In this document: positions 1 through 7,524 of the stretch, piece after piece
Layout: every line of letters starts with the position of its first letter
Numbering within the stretch: position 1 is the stretch's first letter
From: Saccharopolyspora aridisoli
GTDB taxonomy: Bacteria; Actinomycetota; Actinomycetes; Mycobacteriales; Pseudonocardiaceae
DNA length: 64,000 nt
Assembly: GCF_004348445.1 (NCBI RefSeq)
Contig: NZ_SMKV01000014.1
Coordinates: 1-64,000, forward strand
Reading direction: 5' to 3'
Translations under genes and position numbers: made by a program
Notes under the pieces: generated by a model
The model's input: only the letters and a program-made list of their open reading frames with translations
Told to the model about the DNA's origin: nothing
Database searches by the model: none

Positions 1-1
1 C

Positions 2-118
2 CCACCACCCCATCCCCACCCACAATCCCCCGCCCGCCGGGCGACGCACCTGCTGACCAACGGCGCGGGCGCGACCACGGTCGTGGGCGTCCTCCACCCG
101 GAGGAGCGGGCGAGATGA
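2..118 (+). CDS. C-terminal end of a host protein (partial)
   Basis: An open frame runs from the window edge to a TGA at 116-118, ending in ...VVGVLHPEERAR. It lies just upstream of the original XPB start and on the same strand. In many actinobacteria a helicase-associated protein precedes XPB, but too little is visible to identify this one. Confidence 0.3.
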   Translation, partial: PPPHPHPQSPARRATHLLTNGAGATTVVGVLHPEERAR

Positions 119-260
119 GTCACTTCGGGCCGTTGCTGGGACTGGACCCGGCGGGGGCGGTGTTGCCCGGGTGCAATACTGGGCCGGGAGTCCGGCCGGT
201 GGCTGCCGACAGTGCTGATCACCTGCGGAAACTCCACCCATCCCCGAGGGAGCGCTCACC
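119..260 (+). promoter_or_regulatory. Host intergenic region with the original XPB promoter and RBS
   Basis: This noncoding stretch precedes the TTG start of the XPB stub. A purine-rich GAGGGAG near 245-251 is a plausible ribosome site about ten bases before the start. I see no clear -35/-10 pair. The prophage insertion separates this region from the functional XPB coding sequence by about 48 kb. Confidence 0.35.
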
Positions 261-368
261 TTGACCGACGGACCTCTGATCGTCCAAGCGATCAAGTCTG
301 ATACACATCTTACTGGATGTGGTTTCCAATACAGCTACACCATCGAAGAGAGCTGGGACCTTGTGTGA
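261..368 (+). pseudogene. 5' stub of the XPB helicase gene cut by prophage integration
   Basis: The TTG start reads (M)TDGPLIVQ, the conserved N-terminus of actinobacterial XPB helicases. After the shared core TGATCGTCCA the frame enters phage DNA and stops at 366-368, giving a 35-codon orphan. Joining codons 1-9 to the sequence after 48413 restores MTDGPLIVQSDKT, the form expected from known XPB proteins. This shows directly that the prophage interrupts the gene. Confidence 0.85.
277..286. repeat. attL core of the prophage
   Basis: TGATCGTCCA here is repeated at 48404-48413. The flanks differ on both sides (C/A here, T/G at the right copy), as expected for the short identity exchanged by a large serine integrase. 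It lies within XPB codons 6-9. Confidence 0.85.
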
Positions 369-402
369 AAGGTGAGCCGGTCGTGCACGTGCCCGAATTC
401 GG

Positions 403-879
403 TTACCAGTCGCCGAATTTCTCCTCGTCGTCGGTCGTCCACCCCCGCGGGCCGACTCCGCCGAGCATGTCGTCGAACCTGCCGGCCGCTGCACGTTCAG
501 CGGCCCGGTCTTCAGGGGTAGGCCGGTACCACTGGAGTTCGGTGCGGATGGTGAGCAAGTCAACCATGTAGTCGCTGATGTCCACCCGCTCGATCTCGGC
601 CAACCCACTGCCGTCCGGGGCGTAACGGAATCCCTTCTCGATGACGCTTCCGACGAGTTTGGCCACATCCTTGCCGCCGATTCCGGCCACACCCACCACG
701 GAGAGCTTCAGACCGAACACATAGGCGACTTGCGCGTACCACCGTTGAAACTCACCTTCGACGAAGGTGCAGTTCAACGCCTGTCCGACGCTCGCCGCCA
801 CTTGCTCCAGCGCCTCGACTGTCTTCATCGTCTCGTCTGTATCCACCCGTATGTCCAGATGGATCTTCTGCGGCTTCAT
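403..879 (-). CDS. Hypothetical protein, 158 aa
   Basis: This is the first prophage gene inside attL, reading toward the attachment site. The ATG is preceded by a GGAGAGAG ribosome site. The protein starts MKPQKIHLDIRVDTDET; a Gly-rich hydrophobic segment lies around residues 55-75 (VVGVAGIGGKDVAKLVG) and the C-terminus is acidic. I do not recognise a family. Its position fits a lysogeny-expressed cargo gene. Confidence 0.6.
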   Translation of the reverse strand: MKPQKIHLDIRVDTDETMKTVEALEQVAASVGQALNCTFVEGEFQRWYAQVAYVFGLKLSVVGVAGIGGKDVAKLVGSVIEKGFRYAPDGSGLAEIERVDISDYMVDLLTIRTELQWYRPTPEDRAAERAAAGRFDDMLGGVGPRGWTTDDEEKFGDW

Positions 880-986
880 CTAGACTCTCTCCGCGGTGGA
901 AACATCTACGTCGGTCATGCGCGAACTTCGTCGGCTGCGGGGCCGAGGCGTGCATCCGGAGGCACGCAACACCCATACTAGAAGCT

Positions 987-1289
987 GTGTTCGATATGGT
1001 CCATCCGGAGCCGTCATGGAAGCGAGGCGACGACCGTCGCGTTCGCCCACACCTCTCCCGCCTTTACCCGGTCACCGCTGCGGTCCAACCGTTCCGAGAG
1101 GCGTGGGATGTCCAGGCTGTGGTTCCCGGCGAGCTAAGCGCGTGGCTGCGCACCACAACCGGAGGGTGGCTGGCCGAGGTCCGGTTTCGCGTGCGTCGAG
1201 GCGATGGTTTCGAAGGTGTTCTGCATACCGGCTGGCTGCCGGCGGATGTCGTAGAACCTCGGGAGGATGCCCCTTCTCGACCGCAATGA
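987..1289 (+). CDS. Hypothetical protein, 100 aa
   Basis: The frame opens at GTG 987 (alternative ATG 996), divergent from the gene at 403-879. The product is rich in Arg and Trp with an ordered middle (LYPVTAAVQPFREAWDVQAVV). No strong ribosome site precedes either start. I cannot assign a function. Confidence 0.5.
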   Translation: MFDMVHPEPSWKRGDDRRVRPHLSRLYPVTAAVQPFREAWDVQAVVPGELSAWLRTTTGGWLAEVRFRVRRGDGFEGVLHTGWLPADVVEPREDAPSRPQ

Positions 1290-1327
1290 TCGTCGATCCC
1301 TGACCTCAAGGGCAGTACGCTGACGAC

Positions 1328-1648
1328 ATGGCTGACTACGTGCAGGTTGTGACCACGACAGATTCAGAAGACAAGGCGGCCACCCTCGCGCGGAGCATCG
1401 TGGAAGCTCGTCTTGGAGCATGCGTGCAGGTCGTTCCGATCCGCAGCTTCTACGTGTGGGATGGCGCTGCCCAGGACGACCCCGAATGGCAGTTGCAGAT
1501 CAAGACTGCTGCTGGCCGCACCGATGCTGTGATCGAGCACATCAAGACCAACCACGACTACGACGTCCCGGAAGTGATCGTCACCCCGATCACAGCCGGA
1601 AATGATGCGTACTTGAAGTGGATTGACGAGGAGACTCAAGCCTCCTGA
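1328..1648 (+). CDS. cutA: CutA1-type divalent-ion tolerance protein
   Basis: The 106-residue protein matches the CutA1 family in length and pattern. It starts with a beta strand YVQVVTTTDSEDKA, then the ARSIVEARLGACVQVVPIRSFYVWDG core, and ends with PEVIVTPITAGNDAYLKWI. CutA1 forms a ferredoxin-like trimer linked to copper tolerance and signalling; its reaction is not settled. The gene lies inside the prophage and its 3' end overlaps the convergent regulator gene by 13 bases. CutA is an unusual phage cargo gene. Confidence 0.9.
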   Translation: MADYVQVVTTTDSEDKAATLARSIVEARLGACVQVVPIRSFYVWDGAAQDDPEWQLQIKTAAGRTDAVIEHIKTNHDYDVPEVIVTPITAGNDAYLKWIDEETQAS

Positions 1649-3090
1649 CGTTTTCCTGCCAGACCGGATGTGATGCGCTGCCGCAGGTCATTGGCGATGC
1701 CACGCCCACCAGGCTGCGGCAGCGTCTCGGTCAGCTCCCACAACCTGTCTTGCGCGAGGCTCGCCTCATAGCGAACAGCCATCGGGAGGGCTTGCCTGGC
1801 CAATCCATCAGCACGGTCGTAGTCAGCGTTGGCTGCTGCGGAAAGTGCCAAATCAGACACCACTAGGGCACGGACCTTGGTTTCTGACGGCGACAGGGAC
1901 TTGAGCAGGGAACCAGCGAGACTGTCTGTCTCGCGGTGTCCCAAACGGCCGTACGACGAAACTGCCAAGCTCCCAAGCCGGGAAGCACCAAAGAAGCTGG
2001 TCCACGAACGCTCATGGTGCGGACGCGCGTAGTCATAAGCGGTGAAGGCCCGCTCAAGCGCCCGCTCCACCGTCGAGGTCGCCCCAATTCGAGCAGCTTC
2101 CTCAGCTTGTCTTGCTGCGACCCAAGCCTGCGTTGTTGGCGCAGAACCGCGCACGTGTTCCCCCGCTTTAGCGAGTACTTCGACAGCCTCATACGACTTG
2201 TCCTGCGAAGCAAGCAGATACGACCAGTAGTTCAGGATGCATGCGGTCAGTGGTCCATCGCCGGCTTCCTCGGCCATTCGCATGGCCTCGCGGTAACGCC
2301 TGAGCGCTTCGCGCGGCTTCGAGAGATCGAATGCCAGCCACCCGGCGAGCGCTTCGCTCTCACCAGCGGCGGACAACAAACGACGCCGATCTCGCTCGTT
2401 CGACGTCACGGCGAGCAGATCCTGCAACGTCCGTCCGTGCTCCGCGAGCGACGCCAGGATCGTCCTAGAGGGCGTCGTTTCCTCCAGGTGGAAAAACTCG
2501 GTTGTGCGGTCCTGCACCAGGTCGATCGTGCGCTCATCAGGGGCGCGACCGTGTTCGATTGTGTCGGCGAGCTTCTGCCACGGCGCAGCACTCATAATGG
2601 CTGCGCTTGCCAACTTGAGGACGTCACGGCGATCCACGTCGTCATCTCCTCGGTCGTGGTGCGTATACGGCGCGAGGGTAGGTGGTGGCCCATCTGCTGG
2701 CGATGCATCCGACACATAGCCGAACCGAAACCACAGCGCGGACGCGGGCGCACGAAGTAGGTGTGCCCACCGTCCAAGCTTGGCGAGATCGGTCGGTGGC
2801 CGGTCCCGTTCGATGCGGCTTAGTTGACTTTGCCCAATTCCCAACCACTCGGCCATCGTTGCTTGATTGATCGCGGGCACAAACGCAAAACGGTACAACC
2901 GGACGATACGACCAAAGTGTTGCTCAGCGATAGCAGCACGAACGTCCTCGCGCTCCCAAAAGTCATTGGGAGGCGTAGGCGGCTGCTCAGCTTCCCGGTA
3001 CTGAGCTCGACGGGCGCATGGACTACACCGTTTGCCGTGTTGATCCCCAGCGAGTCGGCATCCGCAGTCTGCGCACGTGTTCATCCCCAT
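1636..3090 (-). CDS. XRE-family regulator with N-terminal zinc ribbon and TPR-like C-terminus
   Basis: The 484-residue protein begins with two CxxC pairs (CADC, CSPC; residues about 5-26), then a helix-turn-helix (NQATMAEWLGIGQSQLSRIER, about 75-95). A DRRDVLKLASAA segment near 155 is typical of actinobacterial XRE/TPR regulators. The remainder is alpha-helical repeat (REALRRYREAMRMAEEAG). It is transcribed away from the cassette at 3329-5881 and probably controls it through the intergenic sites near 3172-3196. It could alternatively be the prophage immunity repressor. Confidence 0.85.
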   Translation of the reverse strand: MGMNTCADCGCRLAGDQHGKRCSPCARRAQYREAEQPPTPPNDFWEREDVRAAIAEQHFGRIVRLYRFAFVPAINQATMAEWLGIGQSQLSRIERDRPPTDLAKLGRWAHLLRAPASALWFRFGYVSDASPADGPPPTLAPYTHHDRGDDDVDRRDVLKLASAAIMSAAPWQKLADTIEHGRAPDERTIDLVQDRTTEFFHLEETTPSRTILASLAEHGRTLQDLLAVTSNERDRRRLLSAAGESEALAGWLAFDLSKPREALRRYREAMRMAEEAGDGPLTACILNYWSYLLASQDKSYEAVEVLAKAGEHVRGSAPTTQAWVAARQAEEAARIGATSTVERALERAFTAYDYARPHHERSWTSFFGASRLGSLAVSSYGRLGHRETDSLAGSLLKSLSPSETKVRALVVSDLALSAAANADYDRADGLARQALPMAVRYEASLAQDRLWELTETLPQPGGRGIANDLRQRITSGLAGKRQEA

Positions 3091-3171
3091 GTGCGATTCA
3101 CTCCGTAGCGTAGTGATCGCTCGCAGTGTAACCGAGCAATATCCCGTTGTGCCTCGGTTTATGGATCACAG

Positions 3172-3196
3172 GCATACCTGCTGCATACGGCTATGC
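3172..3196. promoter_or_regulatory. Candidate operator between the regulator and the RiPP-like cassette
   Basis: GCATAC at 3172-3177 recurs at 3183-3188, eleven bases later (one helical turn). The second copy forms the inverted repeat GCATAcggcTATGC. It lies in the divergent intergenic region of an HTH regulator and is the only obvious repeated motif there. Confidence 0.45.
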
Positions 3197-3328
3197 GTCG
3201 TAGCAATTCCTCTACAGGCCAACGGGGTTCACAGTCGGTTCCAGCAGCCGGACATGTCGCCTCCACCGCTGGCTCGGCTGCTGGCACCAAGCCGCCAGCG
3301 AGGACCACGACCAAGGCGGTACGAACAC

Positions 3329-3550
3329 ATGGCAGTAGATCTGATCCTGACCTTCCTGGCAGCCGCCATGCTCGGCGGACCGTTGGTCCTCCTACGCCTG
3401 ATTGACAGCAGACCGAGAAGCCAAGTTGACGCCGCCACGCCGCGACGGGCCCTCCACCTGGCGCGCGGCGGTATGGGGCGGCCGGTGGGGAGCGAGGAAC
3501 AGGGAGTTCCCGCCGGCCGCACCCACCCTGGTCCAGAGGTGCCGTCATGA
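3329..3550 (+). CDS. Small single-span membrane protein, 73 aa
   Basis: Residues 4-24 (DLILTFLAAAMLGGPLVLLRL) form one hydrophobic helix, followed by a basic, Gly/Arg-rich tail. The stop overlaps the ATG of the next gene as ATGA (3547-3550), a sign of translational coupling. It is the first gene of the cassette divergent from the XRE regulator. No family recognised; an accessory or anchoring role is a guess. Confidence 0.6.
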   Translation: MAVDLILTFLAAAMLGGPLVLLRLIDSRPRSQVDAATPRRALHLARGGMGRPVGSEEQGVPAGRTHPGPEVPS

Positions 3551-3810
3551 ACATCCGAGGCGGGATCTTCACGTTCTGGTGGGTCGTGGATCACGAATCC
3601 GACCAACGACATGCGACGACCACAGATCCCACGAGGTTGGACGACGGGACAAAGGTCGCACAGTTGTGCGGAGGCCAGATCGCTCTGGCCAAGCCCGGCA
3701 CGCGCTCAAAGCCCGAATCACTGGGGATCGAGACCTTCTGCGGGCAATGCCTCTGGCAGTCGACCGTGGATAGCCACGGCTACGAGCGAGTTGACGTTTT
3801 TCACTTCTAG
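3547..3810 (+). CDS. Small zinc-finger-like protein, 87 aa
   Basis: The protein has a His near residue 21 (RHATTTD), a CGG near residue 41 and a CGQC motif near residue 68. This resembles the short HxC...CxxC 'zinc finger' proteins common beside XRE regulators in actinobacteria. It is coupled by ATGA to the membrane protein upstream. Function unknown; metal binding is inferred from the Cys/His pattern. Confidence 0.7.
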   Translation: MNIRGGIFTFWWVVDHESDQRHATTTDPTRLDDGTKVAQLCGGQIALAKPGTRSKPESLGIETFCGQCLWQSTVDSHGYERVDVFHF

Positions 3811-3812
3811 AC

Positions 3813-3905
3813 CCCGGTCCAGCGCGGAGCCCCGAAGCCTCGGCGCTGGACTGGGTTTCATAGCCGCCGTGGTCAGTGCGGCAGCCCCGAACCGCACTGA
3901 CCACG
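3813..3905 (+). terminator. Tandem intercistronic hairpins with matching loops
   Basis: Hairpin A pairs 3813-3825 with 3843-3855 (stem core GTCCAGCGC) and is followed by TTTC. Hairpin B is a perfect 14-bp stem, 3868-3881 with 3892-3905. Both loops contain AGCCCCGAA. They sit between the zinc-finger gene and the 71-aa gene and could act as attenuator, processing site or partial terminator. Confidence 0.7.
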
Positions 3906-3935
3906 CTGGCGAGGAATTCGTAAGGAGAACCAGTC

Positions 3936-4151
3936 ATGCACTGGAGCGAGATTTCGGCCGAGGACGGCCTCGGAAACCCGACCTGCCTCCGTCTCAGGTC
4001 CACGTCGCGTGGACTCGCGATACTGGTGCCGGCCAGGGCTGCGGCCACCGTGCTTCACGTGCCGAAAGACCACATCGGCAACTTCGTCGACGAGTTGACC
4101 CGCGTGATCGACGAGCTCAACACCGACGAATCGGTGACCGCAAGACGATGA
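3936..4151 (+). CDS. Hypothetical protein, 71 aa
   Basis: An ideal AAGGAG ribosome site precedes the ATG. The sequence (MHWSEISAEDGLGNPTCL..., then ILVPARAAATVLHVPKDHIG and FVDELTRVIDEL) resembles a family of short acidic actinobacterial proteins encoded next to XRE regulators, but I cannot name it. The stop overlaps the next start (ATGA). Confidence 0.65.
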   Translation: MHWSEISAEDGLGNPTCLRLRSTSRGLAILVPARAAATVLHVPKDHIGNFVDELTRVIDELNTDESVTARR

Positions 4152-4348
4152 CTTGCGGCGCCGTGGGCAAACACTCCGCGAACGAGAGCCCAGACGGGTA
4201 CGTCACCGCCTGGTCCGGCGATCTCGCTGATGACATGCCTACGCAGACCTTGCAGCTAGTGGATGACCTCTCCCTCAGCCAGGGGTGGGCCAAGCCAACG
4301 CCAGAGTTTCTGGCGCAGCTGCTGGAAGCGCTGAAAAGGCGCCTGTAG
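4148..4348 (+). CDS. Hypothetical protein, 66 aa
   Basis: The ATG overlaps the upstream TGA (4148-4151). The product is MTCGAVGKHSANESPDGYV... with an amphipathic C-terminal helix (EFLAQLLEALKRRL). It has one Cys near the start and no recognisable domain. Coupling to the gene before it, and its place before the precursor-like gene, support it being real. A second small substrate or a partner protein are both possible. Confidence 0.5.
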   Translation: MTCGAVGKHSANESPDGYVTAWSGDLADDMPTQTLQLVDDLSLSQGWAKPTPEFLAQLLEALKRRL

Positions 4349-4460
4349 AAACAGCATCTCCGACCTTCCTCTGCGTGGGTAAGAGTGCCCGCCCGGAGGT
4401 ATGCAGCGTTGGCGGTTCACGCCAGCGTGAAGAAGCGAGCAACGAAGGGAGGGAAAGCAG

Positions 4461-4607
4461 ATGGAGGAAGACAACTTGGTGATCGGTGTGCGGAAGGTGT
4501 CGGTCGTGCGTGACCGCATGGATCTGTCGCACGGAGACCCGTCCAAGTCCGGCGGTGGCGACGGCCACGGAGACCAGGGCGGCGACGGACTGAACATTCC
4601 GGAGTAA
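4461..4607 (+). CDS. Putative RiPP precursor peptide, 48 aa
   Basis: ATG 4461 follows AAGGGAGGGA. Residues 1-24 (start MEEDNLVIGVRKVSVV) are charged and aliphatic, leader-like. Residues 25-43 are almost only Gly, Asp, His, Ser and Gln (GGGDGHGDQGGDG), and the peptide ends LNIPE. A short peptide with a compositionally distinct C-terminal core, directly upstream of an oxygenase gene and separated from it by an attenuator-like hairpin, is the classic RiPP layout. No known precursor class is recognised. His36 and the Asp/Asn residues are plausible hydroxylation targets. The assignment is inference. Confidence 0.6.
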   Translation: MEEDNLVIGVRKVSVVRDRMDLSHGDPSKSGGGDGHGDQGGDGLNIPE

Positions 4608-4620
4608 GCGCGTTGTTGTG

Positions 4621-4662
4621 ACGGTGGGCAGACCAATCCGCGCTCGTCGGTCTGCCCACCGT
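4621..4662 (+). terminator. Attenuator-like hairpin between precursor and oxygenase genes
   Basis: A perfect 14-bp stem pairs ACGGTGGGCAGACC (4621-4634) with 4649-4662, followed by TCTTACG. Such hairpins commonly set a high precursor-to-enzyme transcript ratio in RiPP operons. There is no long U tract, so termination is probably partial. Confidence 0.75.
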
Positions 4663-4684
4663 TCTTACGAGCAAGGAGGGAATT

Positions 4685-5881
4685 GTGGATCACTACCTAG
4701 TCGAATCGATCGAAAAGGCGTTGGGATGGAGTAATTCTCGTCCGCTTGGCGCCGGGTTTGCCCACGGCAGCATGAACGATCCGGCGCTGTGCCAACGAAT
4801 CCTGACTCCAACGCGGTTGCTGGATGTCATCATGCGGCGGTCGTTGGAGTTCCCGCAGTTCCGGGTGTTCCAGCACGGTGAGGAAATGCACCCGGACCGG
4901 TATCTGAGGAACGTAGTGACGCGTCGTGGGCAAAGCCTGTCGATGGCGCGGATGGAACGCCTCGCTCAGTTCCTCGGTGATGGCTGCACCGTCGTGCTGG
5001 ACACGCTCGACGCGTTCGACCCCACGATGGAGATCGCCTGTCAGGCATTGCAGTGGTGGTCCCGCGAGCTGGTACAGGTGAACACCTACCTGACCACGGC
5101 CGACGCGGCTGGGTTCAACTTGCATTGGGACGACCATGATGTCCTGATCGTGCAGCTTGGTGGCGAGAAATCGTGGGAGGTACGCGGGACCAGCCGTGTC
5201 GCGCCGATGTACCGAGACACCGACCACTCAGGCGAGCCGCCAGAGGAAATCGTCTGGTCCGGCACTATGCGGGCTGGGGACGTCATGCACATTCCGCGCG
5301 GATTCTGGCACCAGGCCACCCGTACTGACCGGTCCGGCGACGATGCTGGCTACAGCCTGCACGCGACGTTCGGATTCGTAAAGCGGACCGGGGTGGACTG
5401 GCTTTCGTGGGTCGCCGACCGGTCCCGTACGGATGAGGCGTTCCGGCTCGATCTGGATCGCGAGGGCAGCTCGGCCGCGCTCGCCGAGCGGGTGCCGCAG
5501 CTCCTCGCGCAGTACTCGCAGGACGTGTACCTCGCCGCCCGCGAGCAGGAGCGCCCATCGCGGAGGCATGTCACTACATCCGGGGTCTTCGGTCCGGTCA
5601 CCGACGTGGTGTGCATGGCCGACTTCCCTCCGCGCATCCACGCGAACGGCTCCACCGTCGAGGTTGTCGCCGCCGGCAAGGAAATGACGTTCGCGGCCAA
5701 GGCTGAACCGGCGCTACGCCTACTGCTGTCAGGCAACCCGGCGAATGTTCACCAGGTCACCAAGACCACGGGAGTCAATGCCGATGTGCTCGCCAGGGCT
5801 CTGCTCGATGAAGGCTTGTGCGGGGAGCTGACCGAGGAACTAGCGGCGGGCTACGTTGGCGTAGGTTCACGCACGCCTTAG
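4685..5881 (+). CDS. JmjC/cupin-4 Fe(II)/2-oxoglutarate oxygenase, candidate RiPP hydroxylase
   Basis: The 398-residue protein starts at GTG after AAGGAGGG. It carries the metal triad of the ROX/YcfD (cupin 4) group: H147-W-D149 in NLHWDDHD and H209 in IPRGFWHQA. The JmjC barrel is about residues 90-235, a helical region follows, and residues 310-390 look like the winged-helix domain of ribosomal oxygenases. Family members hydroxylate Arg or His in ribosomal proteins. Here the neighbour is a 48-aa Gly/Asp/His peptide, so the likely substrate is that peptide. It is convergent with the phosphotransferase gene, overlapping it by 15 bases. Confidence 0.85.
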   Translation: MDHYLVESIEKALGWSNSRPLGAGFAHGSMNDPALCQRILTPTRLLDVIMRRSLEFPQFRVFQHGEEMHPDRYLRNVVTRRGQSLSMARMERLAQFLGDGCTVVLDTLDAFDPTMEIACQALQWWSRELVQVNTYLTTADAAGFNLHWDDHDVLIVQLGGEKSWEVRGTSRVAPMYRDTDHSGEPPEEIVWSGTMRAGDVMHIPRGFWHQATRTDRSGDDAGYSLHATFGFVKRTGVDWLSWVADRSRTDEAFRLDLDREGSSAALAERVPQLLAQYSQDVYLAAREQERPSRRHVTTSGVFGPVTDVVCMADFPPRIHANGSTVEVVAAGKEMTFAAKAEPALRLLLSGNPANVHQVTKTTGVNADVLARALLDEGLCGELTEELAAGYVGVGSRTP

Positions 5882-6703
5882 TTCAGCAAGCAGAACGTCC
5901 GCAGCCGCCCGCGCGGGTTCAGACAGTGGTGTCGGCGCTCCGCGGCGGGCGGCAGCTCGGATCGCGTTGGCGCACTGCAACAGCTGTGCAAGCTTGCCCG
6001 AACGAGTTTCAAGATCAGCAGAGAATTCGTGCTGTACCCGCGAGGCCATCCGGCGGTCAGGCAGCGCCGATTGCCACAAGGTCGCGGCATCGTGCCCACG
6101 CGGCGCCGCGCCCCAGTCTTCCCAGTCAATGATGTGGCCCTCTGTGGAGAGGTTGCCCCAATGCAGGTCCGTGTGCGCAGTCGCCCACTCATCCACAATG
6201 GTATCGACGCCTTCGAAGACCTCGGTGATCCTCTTGGTGAGGTGAGCTTGGCTCATACCGACCCGTTCGGTTGGGTGCGTTCCCAGCGCGGCCAGCGACT
6301 CATGTAGGCCCGTCCACCACGAATCTGGAAGCGTCGCGGCCGTCGCAAGATCACCCACCACGGGGGACGTAATCAACTCCACCTCGTCCACACGCCACAC
6401 GACGTCCCTAGTCGTATCGGACCACGTAGCGCTTTGGAACCACTCAGGCTTCTTAACCCCACGGATCGTCGCCGCAGCTTCCAACCCGATCCACACCGCG
6501 CTGTTGATCCGCCACCGCTGGCGGCGTTCCACTCTTACCCAAGTGCCGTCGCTGGTGCGGAAGCCCTCCGTAGCCCCGTGCTCCCCGTAGACCACAGACG
6601 CCCGATCGAGACGCACCCCCAACGCCTGTTCGACACGGTCAAGAACATCCTCGTGCCGGTTCTCGCGGACGTCGAAAACCGCGGGCGGTTGAGTAGCGGT
6701 CAC
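5867..6703 (-). CDS. Aminoglycoside phosphotransferase (APH)-fold kinase
   Basis: The protein shows the APH catalytic loop HTDLHWGN (about residues 187-194) and the metal-binding IIDWEDWG. Start GTG 6703 is chosen because AAGGAG lies nine bases upstream; an upstream GTG (6724) has no ribosome site. APH-fold proteins phosphorylate antibiotics, sugars or, in thioviridamide-type RiPP pathways, peptide residues. Its location beside the oxygenase and precursor suggests a tailoring or resistance role, but an unrelated cargo function is possible. Confidence 0.8.
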   Translation of the reverse strand: MTATQPPAVFDVRENRHEDVLDRVEQALGVRLDRASVVYGEHGATEGFRTSDGTWVRVERRQRWRINSAVWIGLEAAATIRGVKKPEWFQSATWSDTTRDVVWRVDEVELITSPVVGDLATAATLPDSWWTGLHESLAALGTHPTERVGMSQAHLTKRITEVFEGVDTIVDEWATAHTDLHWGNLSTEGHIIDWEDWGAAPRGHDAATLWQSALPDRRMASRVQHEFSADLETRSGKLAQLLQCANAIRAAARRGAPTPLSEPARAAADVLLAELRRA

Positions 6704-7100
6704 AGCGAACAGCTCCTTCGACACTTAGCAACGCACCAATCATCCATGAACGAGCTTGATCCAATTGGCCGACGTGTACTGAAGCCCTCTGGGTGGGCGG
6801 TCTGCCTGTCTTTAGCCTCTGGGGCTGTCAGCTTGAACAAGTCTAGTGAAGGTCGGAACCTGTGGCACCGGATTCCGCGTCGATCTAGCAAGCATGACGA
6901 ACTACTTGCCGCGCAAGGTCGGTCCAGCGCCGCGAGGTCGGGAAGGCTGCGGGGTGTGTCAGCGCCTGGGCTTACATACTCCCCGGCCTGTTCGGGGCCC
7001 GGTGAACCTTGCTCAACACATCGGCGACCTGAAAATGCCAAGAGCCTTCTCCCGATCGAAGCTGGGGAGAGGGCTCTATGCATTCGTGGGAGTCGCCGTT
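6704..7100. other. Intergenic region with no convincing gene; hairpin at 7041-7077
   Basis: I see no gene with a ribosome site here. A terminator-like hairpin pairs AGAGCC/GGCTCT (7041-7046, 7072-7077) and TTCTCCC/GGGGAGA (7047-7053, 7064-7070). It lies downstream of the minus-strand gene at 7101-7349. The part near 6725-6850 probably holds the phosphotransferase promoter. Confidence 0.6.
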
Positions 7101-7349
7101 TCAGCCGTAGGAGAGTACGAGAGCTGCGGCTGCAGCGTCCTTCGACGGCCATCCAGGGCGGCGCGATGAGCCCCTTGGCACCGGCACCGGCTTGCCGTCT
7201 TTGCGCTCTGGCTCGTAGACCGTGGCGCCTGATCGTTCGATGCGGCGGACCGTGCCTAGGAATTCTTTGTGCTTCGAGTAGACCTCCCACACGGTTTGCA
7301 TGGTGAATCGGGCCGCCGGAACGAGGGCGTCTGTACTGAGCTCGGGCAC
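7101..7349 (-). CDS. Hypothetical basic protein, 82 aa
   Basis: GTG 7349 follows AAGGAGGA at ideal spacing. The product includes MQTVWEVYSKHKEFLGTVRRIERSGATVYEPERKDGK... in segments, a compact beta-rich basic domain with a Ser/Arg/Pro linker and an Ala-rich end (KDAAAAALVLSYG). It is the last gene of the minus-strand block after the sigma-like gene and before a terminator hairpin. Unknown function. Confidence 0.6.
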   Translation of the reverse strand: MPELSTDALVPAARFTMQTVWEVYSKHKEFLGTVRRIERSGATVYEPERKDGKPVPVPRGSSRRPGWPSKDAAAAALVLSYG

Positions 7350-7524
7350 GGCTCCTCCTTCTCGGGACCGAGGCGACCAGAACAGCCGAGGCGAAGTTGG
7401 AGACAATCTCCTTGGCTGCTGTACGGTCGCCCGGTCGATTCCACTGGTTGAGACAGGGTTTCGACATGGCGATTCCACCGTTGCAGCGGTGGAATCGCTG
7501 GCTGTGCTTCCAGGCACAGGCTGG

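Noticed and set aside
6846..7169. 107-codon plus-strand frame in the gap after the phosphotransferase
   Set aside because: It runs through the hairpin at 7041-7077 and into the antisense of the 7101 gene, with no ribosome site and poor composition.
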